Assembly: GCA_902783895.1 (NCBI GenBank)
Contig: CACZST010000031.1
Coordinates: forward strand, 1-40,552
Length of the DNA stretch: 40,552 nucleotides
Direction: 5' to 3'
From: an uncultured Erysipelotrichaceae bacterium
GTDB lineage: Bacteria; Bacillota_I; Bacilli_A; RF39; UBA660
The position numbers and the translations under genes are program-made. Shown here in pieces: positions 23,844 through 32,546 of the stretch. Within the stretch, counting starts at the first letter, position 1. Every line of letters begins with the position of its first letter. A model generated the notes under the pieces. That model ran no database searches, had not been told where the DNA came from, and saw only the letters and a list, made by a program, of their open reading frames with translations.

Positions 23844-24719
23844 TCACTCCTTTATATCGAGGATTTCTAAAATACGATTTAAATCAGCTTGATTAGTGAA
23901 AGAAATTTCAATTTTCTTTTCTTTTATTTTTACTTTTGTATCTAATTTTTCTCTCATTAAATCTTGAACATACTTATATTCGTTTTCTTTTTTTCTTTTT
24001 GGCATTTGATTTTTTTTAGGTGTTTCTTCACTTTTACTTTCAATATCTCTTACAGTTAATTTTTCATCAACTATGTCATTTGCCATTTTAATTATTTCTT
24101 CATCATCTTCTAATTTACTTAAAACTCGTGCATGGCTCATAGAAAGTTTTCCATCCATAATCATGTCTTGAACTTCGTTTGGAAGACGTAGTAAACCTAT
24201 CATATTGGTGATATAACTACGGCTTTTACTTACTTTTTTAGAAAGTTCTTCTTGAGTTATGTTTAATTTTTCTAATAATGATTTATAAGCTTTAGCTTCT
24301 TCTAAAGCATTTAAGTTTTCTCTTTGTAAATTTTCAAGTAGGGCAATTTCTGCCATTTTATCATCGGTTAATTGTCTTATAATTGCGGGAATAGTTTTTT
24401 GGCCAGCTAATTTACTAGCACGTAATCTTCTTTCACCGGCAATAACATCATATCCTTTAATACTTTTTTTAACTATAATTGGTTGGAATACACCATTTTC
24501 TTTAATTGATTCAGCTAATTCATTTAATGCTTCATCATCAAAAATAGTTCTTGGTTGGTAAGGATTTGGTCTTAATTCGTTTACTGGAAGTTCAACTATT
24601 TCTTCTGTTTTAACATCCTCATACATTTGTTTTTCAAAATCACTTACGTTATCAACATTTAGGTTATCTAAATCAAATAATTGTTCTAGGCCTTTACCTA
24701 GTGCTCTTCTATTTTCCAT
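23844..24719 (-). CDS. parB: Chromosome-partitioning protein ParB (Spo0J)
   Basis: This 291-aa CTP-dependent DNA clamp binds parS sites. Its domains are an N-terminal ParA-activating tail (RRALGKGLEQLF), the CTP-binding ParB/sulfiredoxin domain (about 40-125: NPYQPR, VIAGERRLRASKLAG), the helix-turn-helix (TQEELSKKVSKSRSYITN, LSMSHARVL) and a short C-terminal dimer domain. Its start overlaps parA by 11 nt. It is chromosomal in type by context. Confidence 0.97.
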   Translation of the reverse strand: MENRRALGKGLEQLFDLDNLNVDNVSDFEKQMYEDVKTEEIVELPVNELRPNPYQPRTIFDDEALNELAESIKENGVFQPIIVKKSIKGYDVIAGERRLRASKLAGQKTIPAIIRQLTDDKMAEIALLENLQRENLNALEEAKAYKSLLEKLNITQEELSKKVSKSRSYITNMIGLLRLPNEVQDMIMDGKLSMSHARVLSKLEDDEEIIKMANDIVDEKLTVRDIESKSEETPKKNQMPKRKKENEYKYVQDLMREKLDTKVKIKEKKIEISFTNQADLNRILEILDIKE

Positions 24720-25494
24720 TGCGCATAATCACCTCTTTCGCTAAATTTATATATGCTTCGGCACCACGACTTTTCGAATCATAAGCAATAATTGGTTTTC
24801 CATGACTTGGTGCTTCTGATAGTCTTACTAATCTTGGGATAATTGTATCATATACCCTTTCTTTAAAATAACTTTTTATATCTTGAACTACTTCTAAACC
24901 TAAATTTGTTCGGTTATCTAGCATTGTAAGTAAAACACCTTCGATATCTAAGGTTGGATTTAATGTCTTTTGAGCTAACATGATAGAATTTAGTAATTGC
25001 ATTATTCCTTCTAAAGCAAAAAATTCACATTGGACTGGAATAATTACTGAATTAGCCGCAGTTAAGGCATTTGTTGTTAAAATACCTAAGGATGGTGGAC
25101 AATCAATAATTACATAATCAAATATATCATCAACTGTTTCTAGATGTTTTTTTAGTTGTCCACTTTTTGAAAATTCTGGGTCTAATCTTGATTTTTCCAT
25201 TAGTTCAATATCAGCACCTGCCAGACTTATTGTAGCGGGGATAATACAAAGATTTTTAAATTTTGTTTTTTTAATTACTTCTTTAACTTTGGCATCTCCA
25301 ATTAAAAGGTCATAAATACTTTTTTTTATGTCTCCTTTATCAATACCAAGTCCAGTAGTAGCATTACCTTGGGGATCTAAATCTATTAATAATACTTTTT
25401 TCCCTATATAACCTAAAGAAGCGGCTAGATTAATACTAGACGTTGTTTTTCCAACTCCTCCTTTTTGATTAACTAAAGCAATTATTTTTCCCAT
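24709..25494 (-). CDS. parA: Chromosome-partitioning ATPase ParA (Soj)
   Basis: This 261-aa ATPase has a deviant Walker A box (NQKGGVGKTTSSINLA), Walker A' DPQGNATTGLG and Walker B VIIDCPPSLG. With ParB it moves origins, and in B. subtilis Soj also tunes DnaA. The ATG at 25494 gives MGKIIALVNQKGG, the usual short N terminus. An ATG four codons earlier has no ribosome binding site, and the GGTGG between the two fits the downstream one. Confidence 0.97.
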   Translation of the reverse strand: MGKIIALVNQKGGVGKTTSSINLAASLGYIGKKVLLIDLDPQGNATTGLGIDKGDIKKSIYDLLIGDAKVKEVIKKTKFKNLCIIPATISLAGADIELMEKSRLDPEFSKSGQLKKHLETVDDIFDYVIIDCPPSLGILTTNALTAANSVIIPVQCEFFALEGIMQLLNSIMLAQKTLNPTLDIEGVLLTMLDNRTNLGLEVVQDIKSYFKERVYDTIIPRLVRLSEAPSHGKPIIAYDSKSRGAEAYINLAKEVIMRNGK

Positions 25495-25584
25495 TGTTAC
25501 CACCATTTTCTATAATTTTTTAGCTATAACCATTTTATCACAATATATGACATAAATCTACTTAAAAATCGGCATATAATGAAA

Positions 25585-25608
25585 AAAGGCTTTTGATTTA
25601 AAGCCTTT
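25585..25608 (-). terminator. Terminator of the small membrane gene before parA
   Basis: A 9-bp stem, aaaggcttt / aaagccttt, with a 6-nt loop and a T-run on the minus strand. It overlaps the upstream gene's stop. Confidence 0.75.
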
Positions 25609-25933
25609 ATTTGTTATTTAATTTTTTCATTTCATCATACTGTTTATATAAGTATTGAACATGATTTTCTAAAAAGAAATAATGTCTTACATAAAATATT
25701 AGGAAAATAGCGATTATAATTGTTATTAATGTGAAAATATAATTATTTAAACTTATAATGATTGATAAGAATAAAAATATTCCATAAGCTAGGGTAACAA
25801 GTAAGTGAATAAGTCTTTCATTTTGAAAAAAATTAATTTTAACTAAATGATTTTCGATATCTTGATTTGTTATCTTTTTATTTTTAATTAGATTATCTAT
25901 TTGTTTTGTATAGTCTTTTAAATATTGTTTCAT
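25607..25933 (-). CDS. Orphan small membrane protein
   Basis: This 108-aa protein has a charged N-terminal helix (about 1-40), two membrane segments in a hairpin (about 42-62 and 66-82) and a C-terminal amphipathic tail (HVQYLYKQYDEMKKL). Both ends should be cytoplasmic. GGTGATAAA precedes the ATG. It is transcribed divergently from the 107-aa orphan across a shared palindrome, and a terminator separates it from parA. No family recognised. Confidence 0.7.
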   Translation of the reverse strand: MKQYLKDYTKQIDNLIKNKKITNQDIENHLVKINFFQNERLIHLLVTLAYGIFLFLSIIISLNNYIFTLITIIIAIFLIFYVRHYFFLENHVQYLYKQYDEMKKLNNK

Positions 25934-25948
25934 TTTATCACCAATTAT

Positions 25949-25979
25949 ATTGTATCATAATTTTATTTATTTATGTCAA
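25949..25979 (-). promoter_or_regulatory. Minus-strand promoter of the membrane orphan
   Basis: On the minus strand TTGACA (25979-25974), 19 nt, then TACAAT (25954-25949) preceded by TGA (extended -10). The -35 is one arm of the palindrome. Confidence 0.55.
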
Positions 25980-25987
25980 TTTGACAT
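25973..25987. promoter_or_regulatory. Palindrome shared by divergent -35 boxes
   Basis: ATGTCAA-T-TTGACAT is a perfect 7-bp inverted repeat with a 1-nt centre. Each arm is a consensus TTGACA -35 for one of two divergent promoters. It could be a regulator site or simply back-to-back -35 boxes. Confidence 0.6.
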
Positions 25988-26009
25988 TATTTATTTTTTG
26001 ATGTATTAT
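25981..26009 (+). promoter_or_regulatory. Sigma-A promoter of the 107-aa orphan
   Basis: TTGACA (25981-25986), 17 nt, TATTAT (26004-26009): five of six in the -10 and a perfect -35. Confidence 0.75.
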
Positions 26010-26033
26010 ACGCAAATAAATGGAGGGGATATT

Positions 26034-26357
26034 ATGGATTTTATGTCATGTATTGATGATAATGACTTTAGGACTATGTTTTTACAAGCTAATATGATAA
26101 AGGATGGATTTATTCCAATGTATGATTATAACCTTTATGTTAGGGAAGGATATGGAGCTTATATCGGAAATGTTTTACAAGGTGATATGGAATCTTATAG
26201 GAAAAATGGTATTTCTTATCAAGAATATATTGATAAAGGATATCAACTTGTGATTGGTCCAGGAGCTCCTAGTTATAGAGATTCTGTGATTGGATATGGT
26301 CTTTATTGTAAAAACTGGGAAGAATTTGTTGATGAAAAACATAAAATGATAAAATAA
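26034..26357 (+). CDS. Orphan 107-aa acidic protein
   Basis: The product (MDFMSCIDDNDFRTMF onward) is small, soluble and rich in Asp, Tyr and Gly, with GYGAYIGNVLQGDME, YIDKGYQLVIGPGAPSY and a final KNWEEFVDEKHKM. It looks like one compact domain; I recognise no family. The ATG at 26034 is set by a very strong GGAGGGG. Longer starts would run through the -35 and -10 boxes. It has a strong vegetative promoter and its own terminator, so it should be well expressed. It is convergent with ftsH. Confidence 0.75.
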   Translation: MDFMSCIDDNDFRTMFLQANMIKDGFIPMYDYNLYVREGYGAYIGNVLQGDMESYRKNGISYQEYIDKGYQLVIGPGAPSYRDSVIGYGLYCKNWEEFVDEKHKMIK

Positions 26358-26384
26358 AATCAGGATTTTAGTCCTGATTTTTTT
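26356..26384. terminator. Bidirectional terminator, 107-aa orphan and ftsH
   Basis: The arms aaaatcagga (26356-26365) and tcctgatttt (26372-26381) pair over 10 bp, with a T-run on the plus strand. The stem covers the last codons and stop of ftsH. Confidence 0.8.
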
Positions 26385-28374
26385 CTTTTTCTTTCTCTAA
26401 AGCTTCAACTAATTGTTCTTTAGTCATATCTTCATAATTTTCGATATTTTTTTCTTTAGCTTTTTCTTTTAATTTTTTAAAGCTTAAATTACTAAATTTA
26501 ACTTCTTGTTCGAAAGCTTCTTCTGAAGTTATAGCTTCTTCTGGCATATGACCATGTTTAACTAAATAATCGATTTGTTCTTTAGTAATTGTTTCATATT
26601 CTAGTAATGTTTCAGCTATTAAAGTTAATAGATCCATATTTTCTTCAATTATTTTCTTAGAAATTTTATATTGTTTTGTGATTATTTTTCTTACTTCTTC
26701 ATCGATTTGTTTTGCAACTTCATGTGAGAAGTTTTGTGTTTTATTATAATCACGTCCTAAGAAAACGCTAGATTGTTGTTCTTCGAATTGAATTGGACCT
26801 AAATCACTCATACCATATTCTGTAACCATTGCTCTGGCAATTTTGGTTGCTTTTTCTAGGTCATCAGAAGCCCCTGTTGTAATATCATTGAAAACTATTT
26901 GTTCAGCAACTCTACCACCTAGGAAACCACTAATTGAATCAAGTAATTGATTTTCAGTTTGTAAGTACGTTTCTTCTTTTGGAAGCATTAGGTTATATCC
27001 ACCAGCTCTTCCTCTAGGGATAATAGTAATTTTTTGAACGTCATTGGCACCTTCTAATTTAATACCAACAACGGCATGTCCTGCTTCATGGAAGGCAACT
27101 GTACGTTTTTCTTTTTCAGTATATTTGTGACTCTTTTTAGCTGGTCCCATTAATACTCGGTCATGAGCTTCATCTACTTCAGCCATAGTAATTTCTGTTT
27201 TATTACGTCTTACGGCAAGTAAAGCAGCTTCGTTGAGTAAGTTTTCAAGGTCAGCACCACTGAATCCAACTGTTCTTTTAGCAATGTTTTCTAAAGTAAC
27301 ACCTGGGCCAAATTTTTTATCTTTAGAATGAATAAGTAATATTTCTTGTCTTCCTTTGGCATCTGGTAAATTAACTGTTACTTGTCTATCGAAACGACCT
27401 GGACGAAGTAAGGCAGGGTCTAATACATCTGGACGGTTAGTAGCGGCAATGATAATAATACCTTCATTAGCACCAAAGCCATCCATTTCTGTTAGTAATT
27501 GGTTTAATGTTTGTTCACGTTCATCGTGACCACCACCTAAACCAGCACCTCTTTGACGACCTACTGCATCAATTTCATCGATGAATATTAAACATGGGGC
27601 ACTTTGTTTAGCTTGTTTGAACATGTCACGAACTCTTGATGCACCGACACCTACAAATAATTCAACAAATTCTGAACCACTTATAAAATAAAATGGAACA
27701 TTAGCTTCTCCAGCTACAGCTTTAGCAAGTAATGTTTTACCAGTTCCTGGAGGACCTACTAATAAAACACCTTTTGGAATTCTTGCTCCCATTTTTGTGA
27801 ATTTCTTAGGAGTTTTTAAGAAATCAATTAATTCTTCTAATTCTTCTTTTTCTTCATCAAGTCCAGCAACATCTTTAAATGTGACTTTCTTTCCTCCGGT
27901 TGAAAGTCTGGCTTTTGATCTTCCAAAGTCAAATGATTTGTTTCCACTTCCCATTTGTTTACTTATAAAGTAGAAAGCAAAACCAATTAATAATATAGTT
28001 GGAAGTACATTTAGTACGAATAATAAGAAGAAACTTGAATTTGGATCAACTTCAGTTTCTAATTTGAAGTTATCTTGGTCTTCAGCCTCTAACATTTTAA
28101 CCATTGTTTCATTAGTTAATGGCATATCAAAGGTAAATATTTCATTTGATTTATAACCTTTTAAGGTTCCTGAGATGTTATAAACACTTTCACGACTTTT
28201 TGGAGTTATTTCTACTGTTTTTACTTCTTTATTGTTAACTTTATCCATAAACTCGCCATATGTTATTTTATGAACTTTTTGATTCATTGAACCAAATGCG
28301 AACATAATTAGCATTAAAAAGACAAGTAATAGAGCATAAGAAAATAAACCTCTTTTAACGACTTTTTTATTCAT
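26368..28374 (-). CDS. ftsH: ATP-dependent zinc metalloprotease FtsH
   Basis: This 668-aa membrane-anchored AAA protease degrades misassembled membrane proteins and regulators. It has two N-terminal membrane helices (about 7-27 and 108-128) around an outside domain, Walker A GPPGTGKT, Walker [11 protein letters not shown], the SRH ([18 protein letters not shown]), zinc motif HEAGH and a C-terminal helical tail. The start is the ATG at 28374, 6 nt after GAAAGGAAG; an in-frame GTG eight codons upstream lies before that site. The ATG shares its A with the tilS stop (TAATG), so the two are coupled. Confidence 0.98.
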   Translation of the reverse strand: MNKKVVKRGLFSYALLLVFLMLIMFAFGSMNQKVHKITYGEFMDKVNNKEVKTVEITPKSRESVYNISGTLKGYKSNEIFTFDMPLTNETMVKMLEAEDQDNFKLETEVDPNSSFFLLFVLNVLPTILLIGFAFYFISKQMGSGNKSFDFGRSKARLSTGGKKVTFKDVAGLDEEKEELEELIDFLKTPKKFTKMGARIPKGVLLVGPPGTGKTLLAKAVAGEANVPFYFISGSEFVELFVGVGASRVRDMFKQAKQSAPCLIFIDEIDAVGRQRGAGLGGGHDEREQTLNQLLTEMDGFGANEGIIIIAATNRPDVLDPALLRPGRFDRQVTVNLPDAKGRQEILLIHSKDKKFGPGVTLENIAKRTVGFSGADLENLLNEAALLAVRRNKTEITMAEVDEAHDRVLMGPAKKSHKYTEKEKRTVAFHEAGHAVVGIKLEGANDVQKITIIPRGRAGGYNLMLPKEETYLQTENQLLDSISGFLGGRVAEQIVFNDITTGASDDLEKATKIARAMVTEYGMSDLGPIQFEEQQSSVFLGRDYNKTQNFSHEVAKQIDEEVRKIITKQYKISKKIIEENMDLLTLIAETLLEYETITKEQIDYLVKHGHMPEEAITSEEAFEQEVKFSNLSFKKLKEKAKEKNIENYEDMTKEQLVEALEKEKEKNQD

Positions 28375-29696
28375 TATAAACTTCCTTTCTTGTAACACTT
28401 CAATATTATATCATAGTTTTCGTTTTTTTGCTTATCAAATTTAGTTTTTTTAAGTCCAGGAAGCCAAATAATACGGTCTTTACTGTCTGTGATAATAGGC
28501 CAAGTATTTCTGTCTTCTTTTGGCAGCTTTTCATTAATGAAAATATCCTTTATTTTTTTATGGTTATTTGAACCTTTTAAAATAAGTTCATCGCCTTCTT
28601 TTCTGGTTCTAATCCAAAGAGGCATAGCTAGTTCATTAGAATTTAATCTTGTTGTGAAATTTGAACTATCTTGTGTATCTTCTTTTTTTATTATGAAGCA
28701 TGGTAGTTCATTTATGTCTTCTAATTTTATTTTATATTTTTTTGCTTCATTTTTTTGTTTAAATTTTAATGAATTATATTCTTTTACTACTATTATATTT
28801 TTTGGCATATTTAGTGTTATATTTGGTTTTTTGTTTTCAATTAATTTTAAAATGTTATTTGTGTGGATATCATTTATATTTGTGATATCTTCTTTATAAA
28901 TATCAAATAAAATATGGTGGATAATTTTTATTTTGATTAATTCATCATATTTATTAAATTCATTTATATTCAATGTTTTATTTTTATATATTTTCGGGAT
29001 TATTTCATTTACTTCTTTGTTAATATGGTTTTCATATAAAAGTAGGGTATTTGAGAATGACAAAAATTTTTTATGAACATTTTTATTTTCTTTTTTTAAT
29101 ACTGGTAAGATATGTTTTCGGTATCTGTTTCTCGTGATAGTTTGATCTTCATTTGTTTTATCTAAAGCGTATGGTATATTATTTTCTTTGACATACTTTA
29201 ATATTTCATCTTTAGTTTTAGATATTAATGGACGATAAATTTTATAATTTTCTTTTAAAGTTATTTTAGGAAATCCACAGTAACCTTTTAGGGTTGAACT
29301 TCTAACTAAACGCATTAATATGGTTTCAACTAGGTCATCACCATGATGGGCGGTTAAAAGATAGCTAGCATTATTTTCTTTAATTAATGTTTCGAAAAAG
29401 TTATATCTTTTTTCTCTGGCATAATTTTCAGTATTACCTTGGTAGCTTGTGATATCCATTTGTCTAAAGATAATATTATGGTTTTTACAATAATTTTTAA
29501 CCATTATAGCTTCAGCTTCGCTTTCTTTTCTTAAATGATGATTAACATGACCACATATAATGGTTATGTTTTTTTCTTTGGCTATTTTGTTAACTAGATC
29601 AATTAAGGTCATCGAATCAGGTCCACCTGAAGTTGCGACAACAACGGTTTGATTATTTTTTAATTCTGTTTTTAGTTCATTTATTATATCTTTCAT
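28374..29696 (-). CDS. tilS: tRNA(Ile)-lysidine synthase
   Basis: This 440-aa enzyme converts C34 of the AUA-reading tRNA-Ile to lysidine. It has the N-terminal PP-loop domain with SGGPDS (23-28), VNHHLRKESEAEA and AHHGDDLVETILMRL, then the substrate-binding and C-terminal (NELAMPLWIRTRKEGD) domains. GGGGTGATT precedes the ATG, which directly follows the ung stop. In B. subtilis hprT lies between tilS and ftsH; here it is absent. Confidence 0.97.
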   Translation of the reverse strand: MKDIINELKTELKNNQTVVVATSGGPDSMTLIDLVNKIAKEKNITIICGHVNHHLRKESEAEAIMVKNYCKNHNIIFRQMDITSYQGNTENYAREKRYNFFETLIKENNASYLLTAHHGDDLVETILMRLVRSSTLKGYCGFPKITLKENYKIYRPLISKTKDEILKYVKENNIPYALDKTNEDQTITRNRYRKHILPVLKKENKNVHKKFLSFSNTLLLYENHINKEVNEIIPKIYKNKTLNINEFNKYDELIKIKIIHHILFDIYKEDITNINDIHTNNILKLIENKKPNITLNMPKNIIVVKEYNSLKFKQKNEAKKYKIKLEDINELPCFIIKKEDTQDSSNFTTRLNSNELAMPLWIRTRKEGDELILKGSNNHKKIKDIFINEKLPKEDRNTWPIITDSKDRIIWLPGLKKTKFDKQKNENYDIILKCYKKGSL

Positions 29697-30353
29697 CTAA
29701 TCACCCCAGTTTATAGGTTTTATACCATGATTTTCTAAAAAAATATTAGCTTTAGAGAAGGGTTTACTTCCAAAAAATCCACGATGGGCGGATAATGGAG
29801 AGGGGTGGGCACTTTCAATTATGAGATGATTTGGGTTTGTTATTAAAGCTTTTTTACTGCGGGCATAGCTTCCCCATAATATAAATACAATAGGTTTTTC
29901 TCTTTTGTTTAAAAGTTTAATAACATCATCAGTAAATATTTCCCATCCTTTTCCTTTATGTGAAAGTGGGGTATCTTTTTCTACGGTCATAATTGCGTTT
30001 AATAGAAATACTCCTTGAGATGCCCAGTCAGTTAGTGTATTATTTGTTCTTGTAACACATAAATCTGATTTTATTTCTTTGAATATATTATCTAATGAGG
30101 GTGGTCTTCTTACGCCTTCTTTTACGGAGAATGATAATCCATGAGCCTGACCATCACCGTGATATGGATCTTGACCTAGTATTACTACTTTTACATCATC
30201 ATAATCGGTGTATTTAAAGGCATTAAATATATTTTGATATTTTGGATATATAGTTTTTTTGTTATATTCATCTTTTACAAAAATACCCAACTTTTTAAAA
30301 TATGGTTTAGACATTTCTTCTTTTAAAACGATGTCCCATTTTTTATTAAGCAT
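29697..30353 (-). CDS. ung: Uracil-DNA glycosylase (family 1)
   Basis: This 218-aa enzyme cuts uracil from DNA. It has the water-activating loop GQDPYHGDGQAHGLSFSV (catalytic Asp) and the HPSPLSAHRGFFG leucine loop with the catalytic His. The ATG at 30353 is set by AAAGGAG 7 nt upstream; the earlier in-frame start at 30404 has no ribosome binding site and would add 17 residues. It abuts tilS (TAGATG). Confidence 0.98.
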   Translation of the reverse strand: MLNKKWDIVLKEEMSKPYFKKLGIFVKDEYNKKTIYPKYQNIFNAFKYTDYDDVKVVILGQDPYHGDGQAHGLSFSVKEGVRRPPSLDNIFKEIKSDLCVTRTNNTLTDWASQGVFLLNAIMTVEKDTPLSHKGKGWEIFTDDVIKLLNKREKPIVFILWGSYARSKKALITNPNHLIIESAHPSPLSAHRGFFGSKPFSKANIFLENHGIKPINWGD

Positions 30354-30391
30354 ATTTTTTCTCCTTTCGGTATATTTTAACATATTTTTAT

Positions 30392-30415
30392 GAAAAAAGC
30401 GCATTTTTGCGTTTT
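30392..30415 (-). terminator. Weak hairpin after the phosphoesterase gene
   Basis: CGCA-AAAA-TGCG with flanking A/T pairs (one mismatch) and a T-run on the minus strand. It could partly end the rsmA-phosphoesterase transcript before ung. Confidence 0.45.
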
Positions 30416-31202
30416 ATAAATATAAATTAAAAAGAGTTATTTCGGGAATTGAACCTAATCTTGCGGATATTCTAGTTGTTCCAAGACCAGAATTGACATA
30501 TAATTTTTGATTTTCCTTATTATAAAATCCTTTTGTATACTTTAATGAATGGTGGCTTCCTTTTAAAAACTTACTTGATATAATGGCAATATAGGGAATT
30601 ATAAATTGTCCACCATGTGTATGACCGGATAGAATTAAATCAAATTTGTTTTTCATTTTAGTGGCAGCCTCAGGCTGATGTGTAAGTAGTATATTATATG
30701 GTTTATTGGATTTTAATTCGAAATTTGGTTTACTACATATTAAATCTGATATACCACTAACATAAATTGTTTTACTGTGGAAAAGTAATTTTTCTGTGGA
30801 ATTATCTAATATAGTAAAATTCGCCTTTTTCATTATTTCTTTATATTTATTCCCAGAATCTACATAATCATGATTACCTAAAACGGCAAATTTATATTTA
30901 GACTTAATGCTAGATAAACTTTTTATTAAATTTTCATCATCGTTATACTCATTATAGTTATCATATAAATCTCCAGTAAAAACTACGATATCTGGATTTT
31001 GTTCATTTATTTTTTTTATTATTTTATTTAAATGATTTGGAGTAAAATTATTTTTTATGTGGATATCTGATATTTGGACAATTTTTATTTTATTTTCTGT
31101 TTTTTTATTTATATTATATTTTTTAACTTTTATTAAATATGGTTCAATTTTAAAAGCATATATGACTATAAATAATATTAAAAATATAGTTATAAGTATC
31201 AT
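30414..31202 (-). CDS. Membrane-anchored metallophosphoesterase (YkuE/YaeI type)
   Basis: This 262-aa protein has one N-terminal membrane helix (about 1-18) and a calcineurin-like phosphoesterase domain. The dimetal motifs are QISDIHIKN, VFTGDLYD, VLGNHDYV, LTHQPE and SGHTHGGQF. The substrate is unknown; relatives include lipid-linked phosphodiesterases. Its ATG overlaps the rsmA stop (ATGA), so the two are coupled. Confidence 0.92.
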   Translation of the reverse strand: MILITIFLILFIVIYAFKIEPYLIKVKKYNINKKTENKIKIVQISDIHIKNNFTPNHLNKIIKKINEQNPDIVVFTGDLYDNYNEYNDDENLIKSLSSIKSKYKFAVLGNHDYVDSGNKYKEIMKKANFTILDNSTEKLLFHSKTIYVSGISDLICSKPNFELKSNKPYNILLTHQPEAATKMKNKFDLILSGHTHGGQFIIPYIAIISSKFLKGSHHSLKYTKGFYNKENQKLYVNSGLGTTRISARLGSIPEITLFNLYL

Positions 31203-32020
31203 AAATTATTGGCAATATCTACAAAAATTTCTAGTGGTAAGGCTTCAGCTCTTACTGTAAGGTCAAAATTGTATTTATTTAATACTTCATTTATTTTATT
31301 TAAATCATATGCTTTTAAATTATTTTTCAAATTTTTTCTTTTTTGGTTAAATGAATCTTTAATTATTTTAAAAAATAATTCTTTATTTTTAAGTGGTAAT
31401 TTTTCTTTTTTACTTTCTAATGAAATAACGATACTATCAACATTAGGTTTTGGCATAAAAACATTACGACTTACATCTAATACTTTATTAATATCAAAGT
31501 AATATGATAGAAATACAGAAAGTGAGCTATAGTCTTTTGATCCTGGTTTAGCTTTAAAACGATTTCCGACTTCTTTTTGAACCATAATTACTATTTTATC
31601 AAAGTTAATATCTACTTCAGTTAGTTTAGTTATTATTGGGGTTGTGATATAGTATGGAAGATTGGCAACAACATATAATTTTTTGTAGTCATATTTTTCT
31701 ATATCTTTGGTAATGTCTCTTTTTAAGAAATCTTCATATATAACCTCAGTGTTTGGTTCAATATTATTTTCTAAAATAGGTTTTAAGGTTTCATCAATTT
31801 CATAGGCAATAACATTTTTAGCATATTTACCAAGCATATTTGTTAAAGATCCAGCTCCTGGACCTATTTCTATTACTAGGGTATCTTTATCAATTTCTGA
31901 TTTATTTATTATACTTTGTATTATATTTTTATCAACAATAAAATTTTGTCCAAATTTTTTTTTAAAATTAAATCCTTGATTTTCTAATGTCTGTTTTACT
32001 TTATTTGGTGAATAATCCAT
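31199..32020 (-). CDS. rsmA: 16S rRNA dimethyladenosine transferase RsmA/KsgA
   Basis: This 273-aa methyltransferase dimethylates two adjacent adenosines near the 3' end of 16S rRNA. It shows KKFGQNFIVD, the SAM motif IEIGPGAGSLT, VVANLPYYITTPI (motif IV) and FMPKPNVDSIVI. AAGGAGG precedes the ATG. The order tatD-YabE-like-(orphan)-rsmA follows the B. subtilis metS-yabD-yabE-rnmV-ksgA block, but rnmV is missing. Confidence 0.98.
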   Translation of the reverse strand: MDYSPNKVKQTLENQGFNFKKKFGQNFIVDKNIIQSIINKSEIDKDTLVIEIGPGAGSLTNMLGKYAKNVIAYEIDETLKPILENNIEPNTEVIYEDFLKRDITKDIEKYDYKKLYVVANLPYYITTPIITKLTEVDINFDKIVIMVQKEVGNRFKAKPGSKDYSSLSVFLSYYFDINKVLDVSRNVFMPKPNVDSIVISLESKKEKLPLKNKELFFKIIKDSFNQKRKNLKNNLKAYDLNKINEVLNKYNFDLTVRAEALPLEIFVDIANNL

Positions 32021-32048
32021 ATTTTTCCTCCTTTATTAATTATACTAA

Positions 32049-32076
32049 AAAGAGTCACTAGTTTCTAGTGGCTTTT
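32049..32076 (-). terminator. Terminator of the 135-aa orphan
   Basis: CACTAG-TTT-CTAGTG pairs perfectly over 6 bp, extended by two pairs past one mismatch, then T5 on the minus strand. The orphan's TAG stop is in the stem. Confidence 0.7.
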
Positions 32077-32472
32077 ATAGTTTATTTTGACATGACTTTT
32101 CTTTTCCATTTTTTCCATTGTATCAATTTTTGCTAAAACTTTAATTTGAAATTCTTCTCTTTTTTCTGCAGAACATTTTGGTAATAAATTTGCAATTCTA
32201 TTAGTGAAGTTTACTTCGCTAATTAGTTCAATTTCAAATTGCGGATTCATGACATTTTCCATAGTTTTTATCATTGATTCAATTAATGCTTGGCATATTG
32301 TTTTTTCGAGACTATTAAGATTTTCATTATCATAAAGATTATTGATTAAATAAAGTGATGTCCCAGATATTCTTGAATCATTATACAAGTAGAAATTATC
32401 TAAAGAAAGACCATTATTTTCCATATTTTCTTTTAATATAGTCAGAATTATTTGATTTTCTTGGTTTACCAT
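32065..32472 (-). CDS. Orphan 135-aa protein
   Basis: The product is soluble, mostly helical and of mixed charge (MVNQENQIILTILKENM; YLINNLYDNENLNSLEK; RIANLLPKCSAEKREEF). One Cys is present. I recognise no family. A strong GGGGGG ribosome binding site stands before the ATG. It has its own promoter, with an inverted repeat around the -10, and its own terminator, so it is a self-contained unit in the position where B. subtilis carries rnmV. No RNase M5 (Toprim) motifs are present. Confidence 0.72.
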   Translation of the reverse strand: MVNQENQIILTILKENMENNGLSLDNFYLYNDSRISGTSLYLINNLYDNENLNSLEKTICQALIESMIKTMENVMNPQFEIELISEVNFTNRIANLLPKCSAEKREEFQIKVLAKIDTMEKMEKKSHVKINYKSH

Positions 32473-32498
32473 AATTTTCCCCCCTTTTTTGATTTATT

Positions 32499-32531
32499 AG
32501 GGTATTATACACCCTTTAACTTTTTTGTCAA
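32499..32531 (-). promoter_or_regulatory. Promoter of the 135-aa orphan, with operator-like repeat
   Basis: On the minus strand TTGACA (32531-32526), 16 nt, then TATAAT (32509-32504), all consensus. AGGGT (32499-32503) and ACCCT (32511-32515) flank the -10 box as an inverted repeat, a likely place for a repressor. Confidence 0.7.
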
Positions 32532-32546
32532 ATTAAAAGATAGGAA

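Noticed and set aside
23844-25494. parS site near parAB
   Set aside because: I looked for TGTTTCACGTGAAACA-like palindromes by eye across the window and saw none; sites may lie elsewhere.
25950-26033. Upstream extension of the 107-aa orphan
   Set aside because: It runs through the -35 and -10 of the gene's own promoter; GGAGGGG fixes the ATG at 26034.
32065-32472. RNase M5 (rnmV) by position
   Set aside because: The 135-aa product has no Toprim motifs (no acidic DxD or early Glu motif in context), so synteny alone is not enough.
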